A stretch of 35,265 nt of DNA, from NCBI RefSeq assembly GCF_000702885.1, contig NZ_JNKO01000026.1, positions 1 to 35,265 on the forward strand. Direction: 5' to 3'. A model generated the notes under the pieces. The model made no database searches and was not told where the DNA came from. It saw only the letters and a program-made list of their open reading frames with translations. This document shows, piece after piece, positions 26,182 through 34,189 of the stretch. Origin of the DNA: Oribacterium sp. P6A1. Lineage in GTDB: Bacteria > Bacillota > Clostridia > Lachnospirales > Lachnospiraceae. The position numbers were made by a program, and so were the translations under genes. Within the stretch, counting starts at the first letter, position 1. Every line of letters begins with the position of its first letter.

Positions 26182-27336
26182 CTAGCCCCAGGGTGATCCG
26201 CTCTGTATCGAAACCGAACCGCTTCCGAAAGGATTGGCGGAAGGGGTATCGATATAAACGTTCTGTGCTGAAGTACTTCCTCCTGTCTGGGCTGCTGCCT
26301 GCTGCTGGGCTGCCCATGCCTGTTGTTGGGCTGCCGCCTGAGCTGCTGCCTGCTGCTGGGCCGCCGCCTGTGCCGAAGAATTCGAAGAAGACTTGGAACT
26401 TGATTTGGATGAAGAACCGGTACTTCCGGAACTGTTTCCCGTACTTCCGCTCTTGGAACTGCTGCCTGAGCTGTTGTTCTTTGAGCTGCTGTTCTTAGAA
26501 CTGCTGTTTTCAGATTTTGAATTCTCTGACTTTTCTTCAGCCACCGTTCCATCCTCTGTCTCCGGAGCGACAGTCTCCATGATATAGGGTACGTAAGCAT
26601 TATCCCCTACAGCCTGTCCGGTAGGACTCGCATCAAGGTAAGCATCCACAGTTTCACTTCCGCTTGAAACGGCATTGGTTACTTCCTCAGGTGAACGGAA
26701 ATATACTGTGATCGATGCATCCACATACTGGGGAGCGATGACATTGCCCTCCTCATCCACAGTAACCTTGTTGTAATTCTGTTCCACCGTGCTGGCTGTC
26801 TGGGCCGTAACATAGCTTATATACTCCGACTCCTCCAAAGACCTGATGATCTCGGGAAGACGGTTGGCATCTGCTATTCCGAGTTTTATCTCTGCCACAT
26901 TTCCGGAAACATTGACACTCTGAATAGCGCCTTTCTCATGTATGCGCTCGTCAATGATGTTCAGCATGGTCACCATATCCTGGGCGGCTGATTCCTCATC
27001 CGTCATGTAGCTGTTTCCGTATCTGCTGTATTCAGTCCGGACATCCATGAACTCATTGTTCTTTTCCTGAAGTTCCTGAAGCTCATGAAGCTTCTCGGCA
27101 TAAATCCTCTCAGCATTATCTGCTTTACTCAGTTCCCTGTATACACCGTATTTTGTGAAGAAATACAGAAGTACAAGATAAACTGCAAACAACGAAAGGG
27201 AGAAGGCTATATTTCTTACCTTCTTTTCCTTGTACATGAGATTTATGTATTTTTTACTGGGATACTTTTTATCACGTCTTATCCCTATGCTCTTCGACGT
27301 TTTCGTGGTAGCCAAGAATATGCCCCCTATACTCAA
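26182..27336 (-). CDS. pilN: Pilus inner-membrane protein, PilN-like, with low-complexity tail
   Basis: 384 aa. A basic cytoplasmic N-terminus includes YINLMYKEKK (30-39), matching the INLLP-type motif by which PilN docks into PilM; then a membrane helix (42-60), a coiled coil (about 65-95) and a ferredoxin-like domain to about 250. Unusual: about 80 residues (272-350) of Ser/Asn/Lys/Gly then Ala/Gln repeats, probably disordered. The start is a TTG at 27336 overlapping the pilM stop (TTGA); another TTG at 27315 with AGGGGG upstream is possible. Confidence 0.78.
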   Translation of the reverse strand: MSIGGIFLATTKTSKSIGIRRDKKYPSKKYINLMYKEKKVRNIAFSLSLFAVYLVLLYFFTKYGVYRELSKADNAERIYAEKLHELQELQEKNNEFMDVRTEYSRYGNSYMTDEESAAQDMVTMLNIIDERIHEKGAIQSVNVSGNVAEIKLGIADANRLPEIIRSLEESEYISYVTAQTASTVEQNYNKVTVDEEGNVIAPQYVDASITVYFRSPEEVTNAVSSGSETVDAYLDASPTGQAVGDNAYVPYIMETVAPETEDGTVAEEKSENSKSENSSSKNSSSKNNSSGSSSKSGSTGNSSGSTGSSSKSSSKSSSNSSAQAAAQQQAAAQAAAQQQAWAAQQQAAAQTGGSTSAQNVYIDTPSANPFGSGSVSIQSGSPWG

Positions 27337-28715
27337 CTGTTCCCTTTACTTATCTGTTCCGTAAGCTCTTCTATAGCTCTTAATGTATCTGTGTTTACTT
27401 CTTTCGTATCTTCGACAGTACTCTCTTCGGAAGAATATCCGACGGTATCGGAATGTGCACCCTGCCCGGTCTCTTCAGGTTCACTGTCATCAAGTCTCAC
27501 CAGTTCTTCATCATTCCCTTCCGGAACATGAATCTGTGTTTTCGAATTCAGGAAAGATTCCGGAATAACTGTTCCGGAAGATTCATTATCTGAACTCTCT
27601 GTAACGGCTGATATGCTGTCTTCATAAGCCTCTGCTTTCTCCGATGAATCAGCAGTTTCAAAACTATCCTGCTGCTTTCTTGCTTCTGCGATCTCCGCTT
27701 CCGAAAGAGCTGTCACATCCTCATCCGGATCCAGCGCAACACCGTAGCTTTGAGGACTCAGCGAAAAAGCGAGTCCAATTTCCTCATCTAAAATACCTGC
27801 AAGATCCCTGAGGGGTCTCACCGGAATGTTCAGAGTCTCCGAAAGTATCTCTACCAGTTTCCTGATATTGCCTGAACCTCCGAAATAATAAAGCGTATCA
27901 ATGGTATTTGAAGTATTGCTGTAACTATAGAAATTCAGCGCTCTCATGATCTCTACCGCCCTGCTTTCATACAGCTGTACAAGCTTTTCATGAGTCTGAA
28001 TGTCGTTGACATTTTCCTCTTCCGTGATACGGGCGATATGAACATCAGTACCCGTTATCTCAGAGATCGTCTGTGCAAATGAATATCCTCCCGGCTCCAG
28101 GCTTCTGGTTACGTCGTAGACCCCATGATTGTAAAAATGAATCTTGAAGCTCTGATCACCCATATCCAGTATGGCATAATCCTTATCTGCCGGAACCGAA
28201 AACAGCTGATTGTATCTGTTCAGTATCCGCTGTATTCCGATCACATCCGGAACCAGTCCTATAGGATTCAGCTTTGCGTTTTTCGCTAAATTTCTGTATT
28301 TGTTTATGAGCTCTCTGCTGCAGGCTACAGCAAGAAGCTTCATATTTTTTTCGCCCTGCTCGATAACGGCATAATCATAGAAATATTTATCCGTATTGTC
28401 TGAAATATAATCCTGAAACTCAAAGGGAAGATTCAATTCCAGCTGCTTAATGGTCATGACAGGCAGCTCTACCGCCCTGACATAAACTCCGTTTACGGGT
28501 ACGCTGAAAATAACATTTTTGCACCGGATTCCATGCGACTTGAAGGTATCCTTCAAAAAAATCGCCATGGCATCCCAAAATTTTATCATGCCGCCCTTAA
28601 CAGCATTGTCAGGTACATCCTCATAGAAGGACTTTTTAACATTTCCCTTTACTATATATGATACTTTTATCCGATAATCACCTATGTCAATGCCGACAAC
28701 TTTAGTGCTTTTCAT
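27333..28715 (-). CDS. pilM: Pilus actin-like ATPase PilM
   Basis: 460 aa. FtsA/actin-fold protein recruiting PilN at the inner face of the membrane. Nucleotide-site motifs are phosphate 1 VVGIDIGDYRIKVSYI at the N-terminus, phosphate 2 YAILDMGDQSFKI, and the adenosine motif LYYFGGSGNIRKLVEIL. The start at 28715 has GGAGG at 7 nt; the open frame to 28778 is upstream of it. The last ~120 residues form an acidic, Ser/Glu/Asp-rich tail beyond the normal PilM fold, probably disordered. Confidence 0.9.
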   Translation of the reverse strand: MKSTKVVGIDIGDYRIKVSYIVKGNVKKSFYEDVPDNAVKGGMIKFWDAMAIFLKDTFKSHGIRCKNVIFSVPVNGVYVRAVELPVMTIKQLELNLPFEFQDYISDNTDKYFYDYAVIEQGEKNMKLLAVACSRELINKYRNLAKNAKLNPIGLVPDVIGIQRILNRYNQLFSVPADKDYAILDMGDQSFKIHFYNHGVYDVTRSLEPGGYSFAQTISEITGTDVHIARITEEENVNDIQTHEKLVQLYESRAVEIMRALNFYSYSNTSNTIDTLYYFGGSGNIRKLVEILSETLNIPVRPLRDLAGILDEEIGLAFSLSPQSYGVALDPDEDVTALSEAEIAEARKQQDSFETADSSEKAEAYEDSISAVTESSDNESSGTVIPESFLNSKTQIHVPEGNDEELVRLDDSEPEETGQGAHSDTVGYSSEESTVEDTKEVNTDTLRAIEELTEQISKGNS

Positions 28716-28861
28716 TCTTACCTCCATGAACCAGGCACGGGAAGCATTCCTCCTCACCAGTATCTGACCCATCAACAAAGTTTAAGTATTCATTTTAAAA
28801 CCTGAACCGCATATTCATACTATGACATGAGTGTCAAAAGTCGATATCGGACCGCTTCGCG

Positions 28862-29740
28862 CTATGCCAGTAAACCAGTATACCAAACAATAAACTCACT
28901 TCCTATCGTGATAGAAACCAAAGATGCCACCGAAATAGACGGTCCAAAAGGTATTTTTTCCTTTTTCAGGCAAAAAACAAAAATCAGCCCGACTATACAG
29001 CTCAGAATCAGATTAAAAAATGCAACAAAGGTGCTCATATAAAGCCCTGTCACGAACAGCAGCTTAATGTCTCCGCCTCCCAGTGATTCCTTACCCGATA
29101 CCTTGTCAAAAACCAGGGATACTATCATCATGAAAAGTGCCACTGATAAAGCACTCACAAAGCCCATCATGAAATCCCTGATCAGGTAGGAATAAAAGGT
29201 CAGGCCTGTAAAATCCCCGGGAATATTATCTGCTGCCGCAAGATAGAAGTCCGGTGACAGATAGCTCATAATGCCCACTCCCTTTGTGTATGTTATGAGC
29301 GGAAGTGTCAGCAGCCACCACGCTATACCCGCCGCATGAAATCTGTCGGGTATGATATAGGTCTTCAGATCCACGAGACTGAGTCCCATAAGTATAACTG
29401 CAAGCCCCATACTTCTCAGGGCAACAAATGAAACATCAAATTTAAAAACAAATACAACAAAAACCGTGCCAAGGACTAACTCGACCCATGTAGATTCCGA
29501 GCTTATCTTTGCCCCGCAATACCTGCACTTTCCGCCTGAACCGATATATGAAACAATCGGTATCAGATCTCTGATTCCAAGCTGATGATTGCATACATCA
29601 CAATGAGACCGTCCGCTGAGAACTTTCTCTTTCTTTACGATACGCCAGGCAGTACAGTCTATGAAGCTTCCGAATACAGCTCCCAGGACAAATGCAATAA
29701 CCAGAACATATATCATCAACCCTATGCTTGTATGGTACAT
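28862..29740 (-). CDS. pilD: Type IV prepilin peptidase
   Basis: 292-aa membrane aspartyl protease of family A24 that removes the prepilin leader and often N-methylates the new N-terminus. It has the N-terminal GSFIDCTAWRI block, a zinc knuckle of two CxxC pairs (C47/C50 and C72/C75), and catalytic Asp D124 (LVDLKTYIIPD) and D224 (GGGDIKLL), with about seven to eight membrane helices. AAGGAAGG precedes the ATG. It is the first gene of the pilus operon here and the natural processing enzyme for the downstream prepilins, including the giant one. Confidence 0.95.
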   Translation of the reverse strand: MYHTSIGLMIYVLVIAFVLGAVFGSFIDCTAWRIVKKEKVLSGRSHCDVCNHQLGIRDLIPIVSYIGSGGKCRYCGAKISSESTWVELVLGTVFVVFVFKFDVSFVALRSMGLAVILMGLSLVDLKTYIIPDRFHAAGIAWWLLTLPLITYTKGVGIMSYLSPDFYLAAADNIPGDFTGLTFYSYLIRDFMMGFVSALSVALFMMIVSLVFDKVSGKESLGGGDIKLLFVTGLYMSTFVAFFNLILSCIVGLIFVFCLKKEKIPFGPSISVASLVSITIGSEFIVWYTGLLA

Positions 29741-30010
29741 AAACCTTCCTTATACATTATCGCAGCCAAAAATCCACTCCCTTTTCTCCGGTTTAAATTT
29801 ATACCGGAAACACAAAAAGAGTATCCAACCAAACGATAACTTCTCTTATCATTTATATCGGATAAAATCAATAGCTTATAAAATATTTTTTCTTTTCTAT
29901 TTAATTTTACAATTTTATTCTTCCTATATGAAGTTAAATCCGCTAAAAAATTGAGAATTTCTTTCAATCCTTACTCTTTTTTCCTATTTGTTAATTCTTT
30001 TAATTATTGA
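29741..30010. other. AT-rich divergent intergenic region
   Basis: Together with the promoter and leader to the right, this is a 411-bp gene-free gap between divergent pilD and the wall-binding protein gene. It is very AT-rich. A small inverted repeat TCCGGT / ACCGGA lies near 29788-29809. The minus-strand promoter for pilD must lie here, but no convincing -35/-10 pair was found. A frame on the minus strand (29722-29967) overlaps pilD and looks like chance. Confidence 0.5.
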
Positions 30011-30038
30011 TTTGAATTTAATACACATGTGCTATACT
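30011..30038 (+). promoter_or_regulatory. Promoter of the wall-binding protein gene
   Basis: Extended -10 TGC-TATACT (TG at 30030-30031, hexamer 30033-30038) with a weak -35 TTTGAA or TTGAAT (30011-30017) at 15-16 bp. It predicts a 5' leader of about 105 nt that matches no riboswitch I recognise. Confidence 0.6.
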
Positions 30039-30151
30039 TTAGCTGTTGCATGATTACGTTTAAGTATAGATAAGCTTACATGCATCGTCAGACCTTAAAA
30101 AAGTAAATCAATCATGAGGACTGGCGTTCCCAGAATAAGGAGGGGTTAGAT

Positions 30152-30712
30152 ATGAAGTTGAAAAAATTATTAGCAGCAGGACTTGCATCACTTATGATCG
30201 TAGGTTCATCTATGACAGCTATGGCCGGCATGTGGATGCAGTATGGCGGATCATGGTTCTACCTTAACGATTACGGCACATTCACTACAAACCAGTGGGT
30301 TGGAAACTACTACCTCGGACCTACAGGTGCTATGCTCACAAACACATGGACACCTGACGGATATTTCGTAGGCGCTGACGGAAAGTGGATTCCTAATGCA
30401 GCATCCGGTGATGTAAACAACAGCCTTTCACATATCGGAACATATCTTTGGGCATATACAAAGAGTTCTAACGGAAGTGTTGTAAATGCATACTACACAG
30501 ATACACGTCAGGTTTCTATAAACAACGATAAGTCACTTACTGTTATCCAGACAACAAACGGTGTTGTTGGTGCTACTTCACAGGTTTCATTCCTTGGAAC
30601 AAATCAGTACGTAAGTGTTATCAACGGTCTCAAGTATTCATTCCCTTCATCAATCGAGCTTGTTATCACTGATAATCAGGGTACTGAGATGCACTACGCA
30701 AAGATTTCTTAA
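30152..30712 (+). CDS. Secreted cell-wall-binding repeat protein
   Basis: 186 aa. A clear Sec signal peptide (KLKK, hydrophobic core, AMA cleavage near residue 25) precedes two to three choline-binding-like aromatic repeats (about 26-85: GGSWFYLNDYGTF, NYYLGPTGAML, GYFVGADGKWIPN). The unassigned C-terminal ~95 residues are rich in Ser, Asn and Thr. GGAGG lies 8 nt before the ATG. It is transcribed alone, divergently from the pilus operon, and is followed by a strong terminator. It probably attaches non-covalently to wall polymers; the C-terminal function is unknown. Confidence 0.85.
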   Translation: MKLKKLLAAGLASLMIVGSSMTAMAGMWMQYGGSWFYLNDYGTFTTNQWVGNYYLGPTGAMLTNTWTPDGYFVGADGKWIPNAASGDVNNSLSHIGTYLWAYTKSSNGSVVNAYYTDTRQVSINNDKSLTVIQTTNGVVGATSQVSFLGTNQYVSVINGLKYSFPSSIELVITDNQGTEMHYAKIS

Positions 30713-30737
30713 TAGAAAAACATTTCATACATTAAAA

Positions 30738-30770
30738 AAGGTTCTGAGATAATCACATCTCAGAACCTTT
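30738..30770. terminator. Bidirectional intrinsic terminator
   Basis: A perfect 13-bp stem (AAGGTTCTGAGAT and complement, 6-nt loop) with six T downstream on the minus strand and TTTAATTTA on the plus strand. It serves both the wall-binding protein gene and the convergent 170-aa gene. Confidence 0.9.
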
Positions 30771-30793
30771 AATTTATTGTTGCTTCAACTTCT

Positions 30794-31306
30794 TCAGACA
30801 ACACGATCATATGTAGATCTCTCCTCATCCAGTAAAAAATCATCCTCTATCGACACAGAACTCTCTGCATAAAGAGTATCGATTCTGTGAGCTATACCTG
30901 AATGATTTATCTGCGCATTTCTCAGTTCTTCCTTGGTCTTGGCTTCACGTAAAACACGCTTATATTCTTTCAGCTCCTGTTCTCTGTCAGCCACTTTTCG
31001 ATAAGTCTCTGGATCATACTGTTGAAGATAAGCCTTTTCGCTTGGTGTCAGAGCATCTCCGTTATCCACCTTACGCTTCAGATTTTCAAGGCTTTGCTCA
31101 CTGGGACGCTCAAAAAGAATCCTGTTGTTCATTTTGGCTTCCTCAGAATCCTCATCCTGAAAATCCTTATGCTCAGTCTGGTAGGCCTGATCGAGTTTGT
31201 TGTTGTTTCTGCTTCGCATCTCAAGATACTGTTGCCATCGACTTTCCGTACTTATACGTTCTAGGTTATCGTATCTGGCAACGCCTTCTACTGCCTGATA
31301 ACTCAT
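30794..31306 (-). CDS. Hypothetical charged helical protein
   Basis: 170 aa, not recognised. It is highly hydrophilic, rich in Glu, Arg, Lys, Asn and Gln, with no signal peptide or membrane segment, and is predicted largely helical with coiled-coil character around 110-140 (EQELKEYKRVLREAKTKEEL). AGGAGG lies 7 nt before the ATG and a strong terminator follows, so it is very likely expressed. It is the last of three co-directional genes after the EAL and CheC-like genes, separated from the latter by 156 nt. Confidence 0.75.
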   Translation of the reverse strand: MSYQAVEGVARYDNLERISTESRWQQYLEMRSRNNNKLDQAYQTEHKDFQDEDSEEAKMNNRILFERPSEQSLENLKRKVDNGDALTPSEKAYLQQYDPETYRKVADREQELKEYKRVLREAKTKEELRNAQINHSGIAHRIDTLYAESSVSIEDDFLLDEERSTYDRVV

Positions 31307-31462
31307 AGGGGGTACCTCCTTGTATTAAGCGTGCCGCATTCCTTCGCAGCATTTCATTGTATACACGCATATATACTTATATATTTTTATAAATTATACT
31401 ATAAAAAATATAAATAGGAAACCCCTTATATATTGTTTTCAAGTGTCGACGGTATTTAAATT

Positions 31463-32074
31463 TTAAAGTTGTCCGGCCTTTTTCTTTAAAGTAAATTTAT
31501 CGACCATCTCTACAGCGAAGGAAATCGGATAAAGCTGAACCATAGTTGAGTGTATAAGATCGCCGATATCCATCTTGAAAGCAACCTTTACGAACTGATC
31601 CTGGGGCGAAGCAAATATCTTTTCAAATGTCTTTACACTGTCAACATCAATTTTGCACACTTCCGGCGGGCTGATATCAACCATACGATCGAGTAAAGCC
31701 GCAAGAGATGTTGCCGATGCTCCCATCATCTGGTTCATAGCCTCTGATATGGCACTAAGGTGCATCTCATTCACCTCTTCCTGATTATTGGTCCCGTCAC
31801 CACCCATCATAAGATCCGTAATGGATACTACATCCGGCTGCTGAAGAATAAAAACATTGTTTCCGTCAAGTCCAACAATATAATGTATCTGAACGAATAT
31901 GCATGTCCTCTCATAATCGTCCAGAGCCGCGCTGCGATTGATAACACTGACTCCGGGTGTCGTGATATTAACGGGAAGATTAACCAGCTTACTTAAGTTA
32001 GTAGCCGCATTTCCCATACTTATGTTCGCAATTTCGCCTAAAATATCTTTTTGTTCATTAGTTAACTCACTCAT
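31463..32074 (-). CDS. CheC/FliY-type CheY-P phosphatase
   Basis: 203 aa. Both CheC-family phosphatase signatures [DS]x3Ex2Nx22P are exact: D10-E14-N17-P40 and S107-E111-N114-P137. Two sites are typical of CheC and the FliY N-terminal domain. There is no SpoA/FliN C-terminal domain, so it is a stand-alone enzyme, probably dephosphorylating CheY-P or another response regulator. GAGGGAA lies upstream of the ATG. It follows the EAL gene by 128 nt. No chemotaxis or flagellar genes are visible around it, which leaves open a role in pilus or other signalling. Confidence 0.9.
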   Translation of the reverse strand: MSELTNEQKDILGEIANISMGNAATNLSKLVNLPVNITTPGVSVINRSAALDDYERTCIFVQIHYIVGLDGNNVFILQQPDVVSITDLMMGGDGTNNQEEVNEMHLSAISEAMNQMMGASATSLAALLDRMVDISPPEVCKIDVDSVKTFEKIFASPQDQFVKVAFKMDIGDLIHSTMVQLYPISFAVEMVDKFTLKKKAGQL

Positions 32075-32202
32075 TCGCGTTCCCTCGATAATGTTTTATT
32101 TGAACACCAGTAACCTGACACATAGTCTTATATATACTTATCGGTTAAAGAATGTGCAAAATAAGCAGCAAACGCAAAAAACTGTAAATTAGGCATAATT
32201 TG

Positions 32203-33879
32203 TTATTTCAAATATTTATCAGCGAATGTGTCCATAGGTATAGGTTTTGAGTAAAGATATCCCTGCATCTTATCAACTTTACAGCCCCTTAAGGTATCTC
32301 TCATTTCAACAGTTTCCACACCTTCAGCGCATGTTATGGCTCCAAAGATTCCTGCAAGCTTATTTACGAGTTTCACCAAAGATGACTGCTTTTCATCGCT
32401 GACGATATCCTTCACAAACTGTCTGTCAATCTTTAACACATCAATAGGCAATTCCTGAAGCAATTCAAGTGATGAAAAACCTGTTCCGAAATCATCAATT
32501 GCAATCTTAATTCCTTTGTTTCTAAGCTTGCCGCTTAAGTCTTTAAGCATATTATGATCCAGGAGCCTGCACCTTTCGGTTATCTCAAGACACAGATTTT
32601 CCGGAGGAAAACCTGCCTCCTCAATCGCCTTATTTACAACACTCAGAAAATTCAGCTGCTGAAGCTGTGCATAAGACAAATTGATATTTAAAACAAAGTC
32701 CGGACAAGTATCCAGAATTCCCAGACATTCTTCCATGGAATGTCTCAATATCCATTCTCCCAGTTCCGGGAACAATGCATCGCTCTCAAGGACAGGAATA
32801 AAATCATTAGGCATGACAAGGGATCCGTCATCATCGATCCAGCGTATCAGAGCCTCTGCTCCCACAAGATTCTCGGATTTTGCATCGAGAATAGGCTGAT
32901 AGTAAATTACGAAATTCCTGCAGCCGTTGGCTACGCATTTCCTTATCCTGTTGATTCTTTCCAGCTCGTCAATACCGTTTTTTCTTAATCCTGTATCAAA
33001 GAAACAGAAGCCTCCCTGCTTAGTGTACTTGGACTCCTGATATGCATGAATGAGACAGGACAGGATAGTATCAACATCCACGTCAAAGCTGTCTACTGAA
33101 ATAGCGCCTGCATTGATATTGAGTTTAACCTGTTCTCCTTCAAACTCAAAAGCCGTAGCAGCTCTTTCTCTGTAGGATTCATAGTTTTTTTCCAGTTCCT
33201 CTATGGTGGCATCCCGGCTTATCATCGCAACCTTCACGCCATCAAGTCTGTATAAATCCCCCTTACCCGCGTCATGATCAAGCATAAACCTGATTATATG
33301 CTGAAAAATACGTGTACCGAAATCGTATCCGAAGATATCATTGATCCTTGTATAGTTTGTTGAACCGTACATAACTATCTTAATAGGAACATGGGATTTC
33401 AAGTACCTGTGTACATCCTGAAAAAATCCGTTCTGATTCCGTAATCCTGTGATGTTATCTACACTTTCATTTACAGAATGATTTCTTATCATTCCGACAA
33501 AGTATTCCGGTTCATCATTATCATCTTTTAAAACAATCCCTCTGCAGGTACAGGTATAATACTTTCCTGATACATCTCTGACTCTGTATTGGATATCATG
33601 CTTTCCTTCGCCGCTGCTGAAGAGCTCATCTATACTTTCCCTGTAAATGCCTCTGTCCTCGGGATGAATATATCCCTCCCAGACATCTCCGGCCGCATAG
33701 ATGTATTCCGACTCCAGTCCATACAATTCAACTGCGCTCTTTGACCAGCGGGAATAATTATATCTCATGTCACAGACATATACATCCGTTCCCTCTGCGA
33801 CCATGGCATATGATTCAAACATTCTGTTTAATTTATCAATTCTGTTCTGTGTGATCTCTTTCATATCCGAATACAACAT
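32203..33879 (-). CDS. PAS - degenerate GGDEF - EAL c-di-GMP phosphodiesterase
   Basis: 558 aa, cytosolic. A PAS domain (about 25-135) with a PAC-like end; a GGDEF fold (about 140-300) whose signature is replaced by DGVKV (213-217), so no cyclase activity is expected; and an EAL domain (about 315-555). EAL catalytic residues are all present: E342 (EAL), N400, E432, D462-D463 (DDFG), K483, E519 and Q539. It should hydrolyse c-di-GMP, with PAS and GGDEF modules as sensors. No clear Shine-Dalgarno precedes the Met at 33879; an in-frame ATG at 33864 is an alternative. Confidence 0.92.
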   Translation of the reverse strand: MLYSDMKEITQNRIDKLNRMFESYAMVAEGTDVYVCDMRYNYSRWSKSAVELYGLESEYIYAAGDVWEGYIHPEDRGIYRESIDELFSSGEGKHDIQYRVRDVSGKYYTCTCRGIVLKDDNDEPEYFVGMIRNHSVNESVDNITGLRNQNGFFQDVHRYLKSHVPIKIVMYGSTNYTRINDIFGYDFGTRIFQHIIRFMLDHDAGKGDLYRLDGVKVAMISRDATIEELEKNYESYRERAATAFEFEGEQVKLNINAGAISVDSFDVDVDTILSCLIHAYQESKYTKQGGFCFFDTGLRKNGIDELERINRIRKCVANGCRNFVIYYQPILDAKSENLVGAEALIRWIDDDGSLVMPNDFIPVLESDALFPELGEWILRHSMEECLGILDTCPDFVLNINLSYAQLQQLNFLSVVNKAIEEAGFPPENLCLEITERCRLLDHNMLKDLSGKLRNKGIKIAIDDFGTGFSSLELLQELPIDVLKIDRQFVKDIVSDEKQSSLVKLVNKLAGIFGAITCAEGVETVEMRDTLRGCKVDKMQGYLYSKPIPMDTFADKYLK

Positions 33880-33940
33880 CTTTTGAAAATAAGGTTTAAT
33901 GTTTGTTTCAATCTTAACAATCCTTGTCAGGCAAGTAGGT

Positions 33941-33969
33941 ATTATACTATTTAATTGCTAAAGTGACAC
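33941..33969 (-). promoter_or_regulatory. Promoter of the EAL gene
   Basis: TATAAT (-10, 33941-33946) with GTGTCA (-35, 33964-33969, four of six) at 17 bp. Predicted start near 33934, about 55 nt upstream of the coding region. Confidence 0.6.
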
Positions 33970-34102
33970 CCTGCTTTGAATGCATTAAATATTATATTTC
34001 TATAAAGTATTTAATATCTCTTTATTCCCACATATTTTTAATCCAAACACTATATTTTTTAAACATCCTTTTAAAGTGTATCGGCATTAGGCTTCAAAAT
34101 AT

Positions 34103-34130
34103 TTGCAAATGAGTGTTTTTTCCATATAAT
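34103..34130 (+). promoter_or_regulatory. Promoter of the RelA/SpoT-like gene
   Basis: Perfect TATAAT (34125-34130) and TTGCAA (34103-34108) at 16 bp. Transcription would begin near 34137, only about 5 nt before the first ATG at 34142, which argues for the internal start at 34190 or for a near-leaderless message. Confidence 0.6.
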
Positions 34131-34189
34131 TTAAGCTATAGATGTTAAATATATTTTGTTTTTCTAAGTCTTTTTGTGATTATTTAATT

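Noticed and set aside
26169-26600. 143-codon second minus-strand frame under pilN
   Set aside because: Arg/Gln/Pro-rich translation of the Ser/Ala/Gln repeat DNA in a shifted frame; the PilN frame is continuous with real domains.
29722-29967. 81-codon frame on the minus strand upstream of pilD
   Set aside because: Overlaps the pilD start in another frame, very AT-rich, no ribosome site or recognisable motif.
32138-32145. Sigma-28-like ACCGATAA upstream of the CheC-like gene
   Set aside because: No matching TAAA element at 15 bp; a single half-site is weak evidence.
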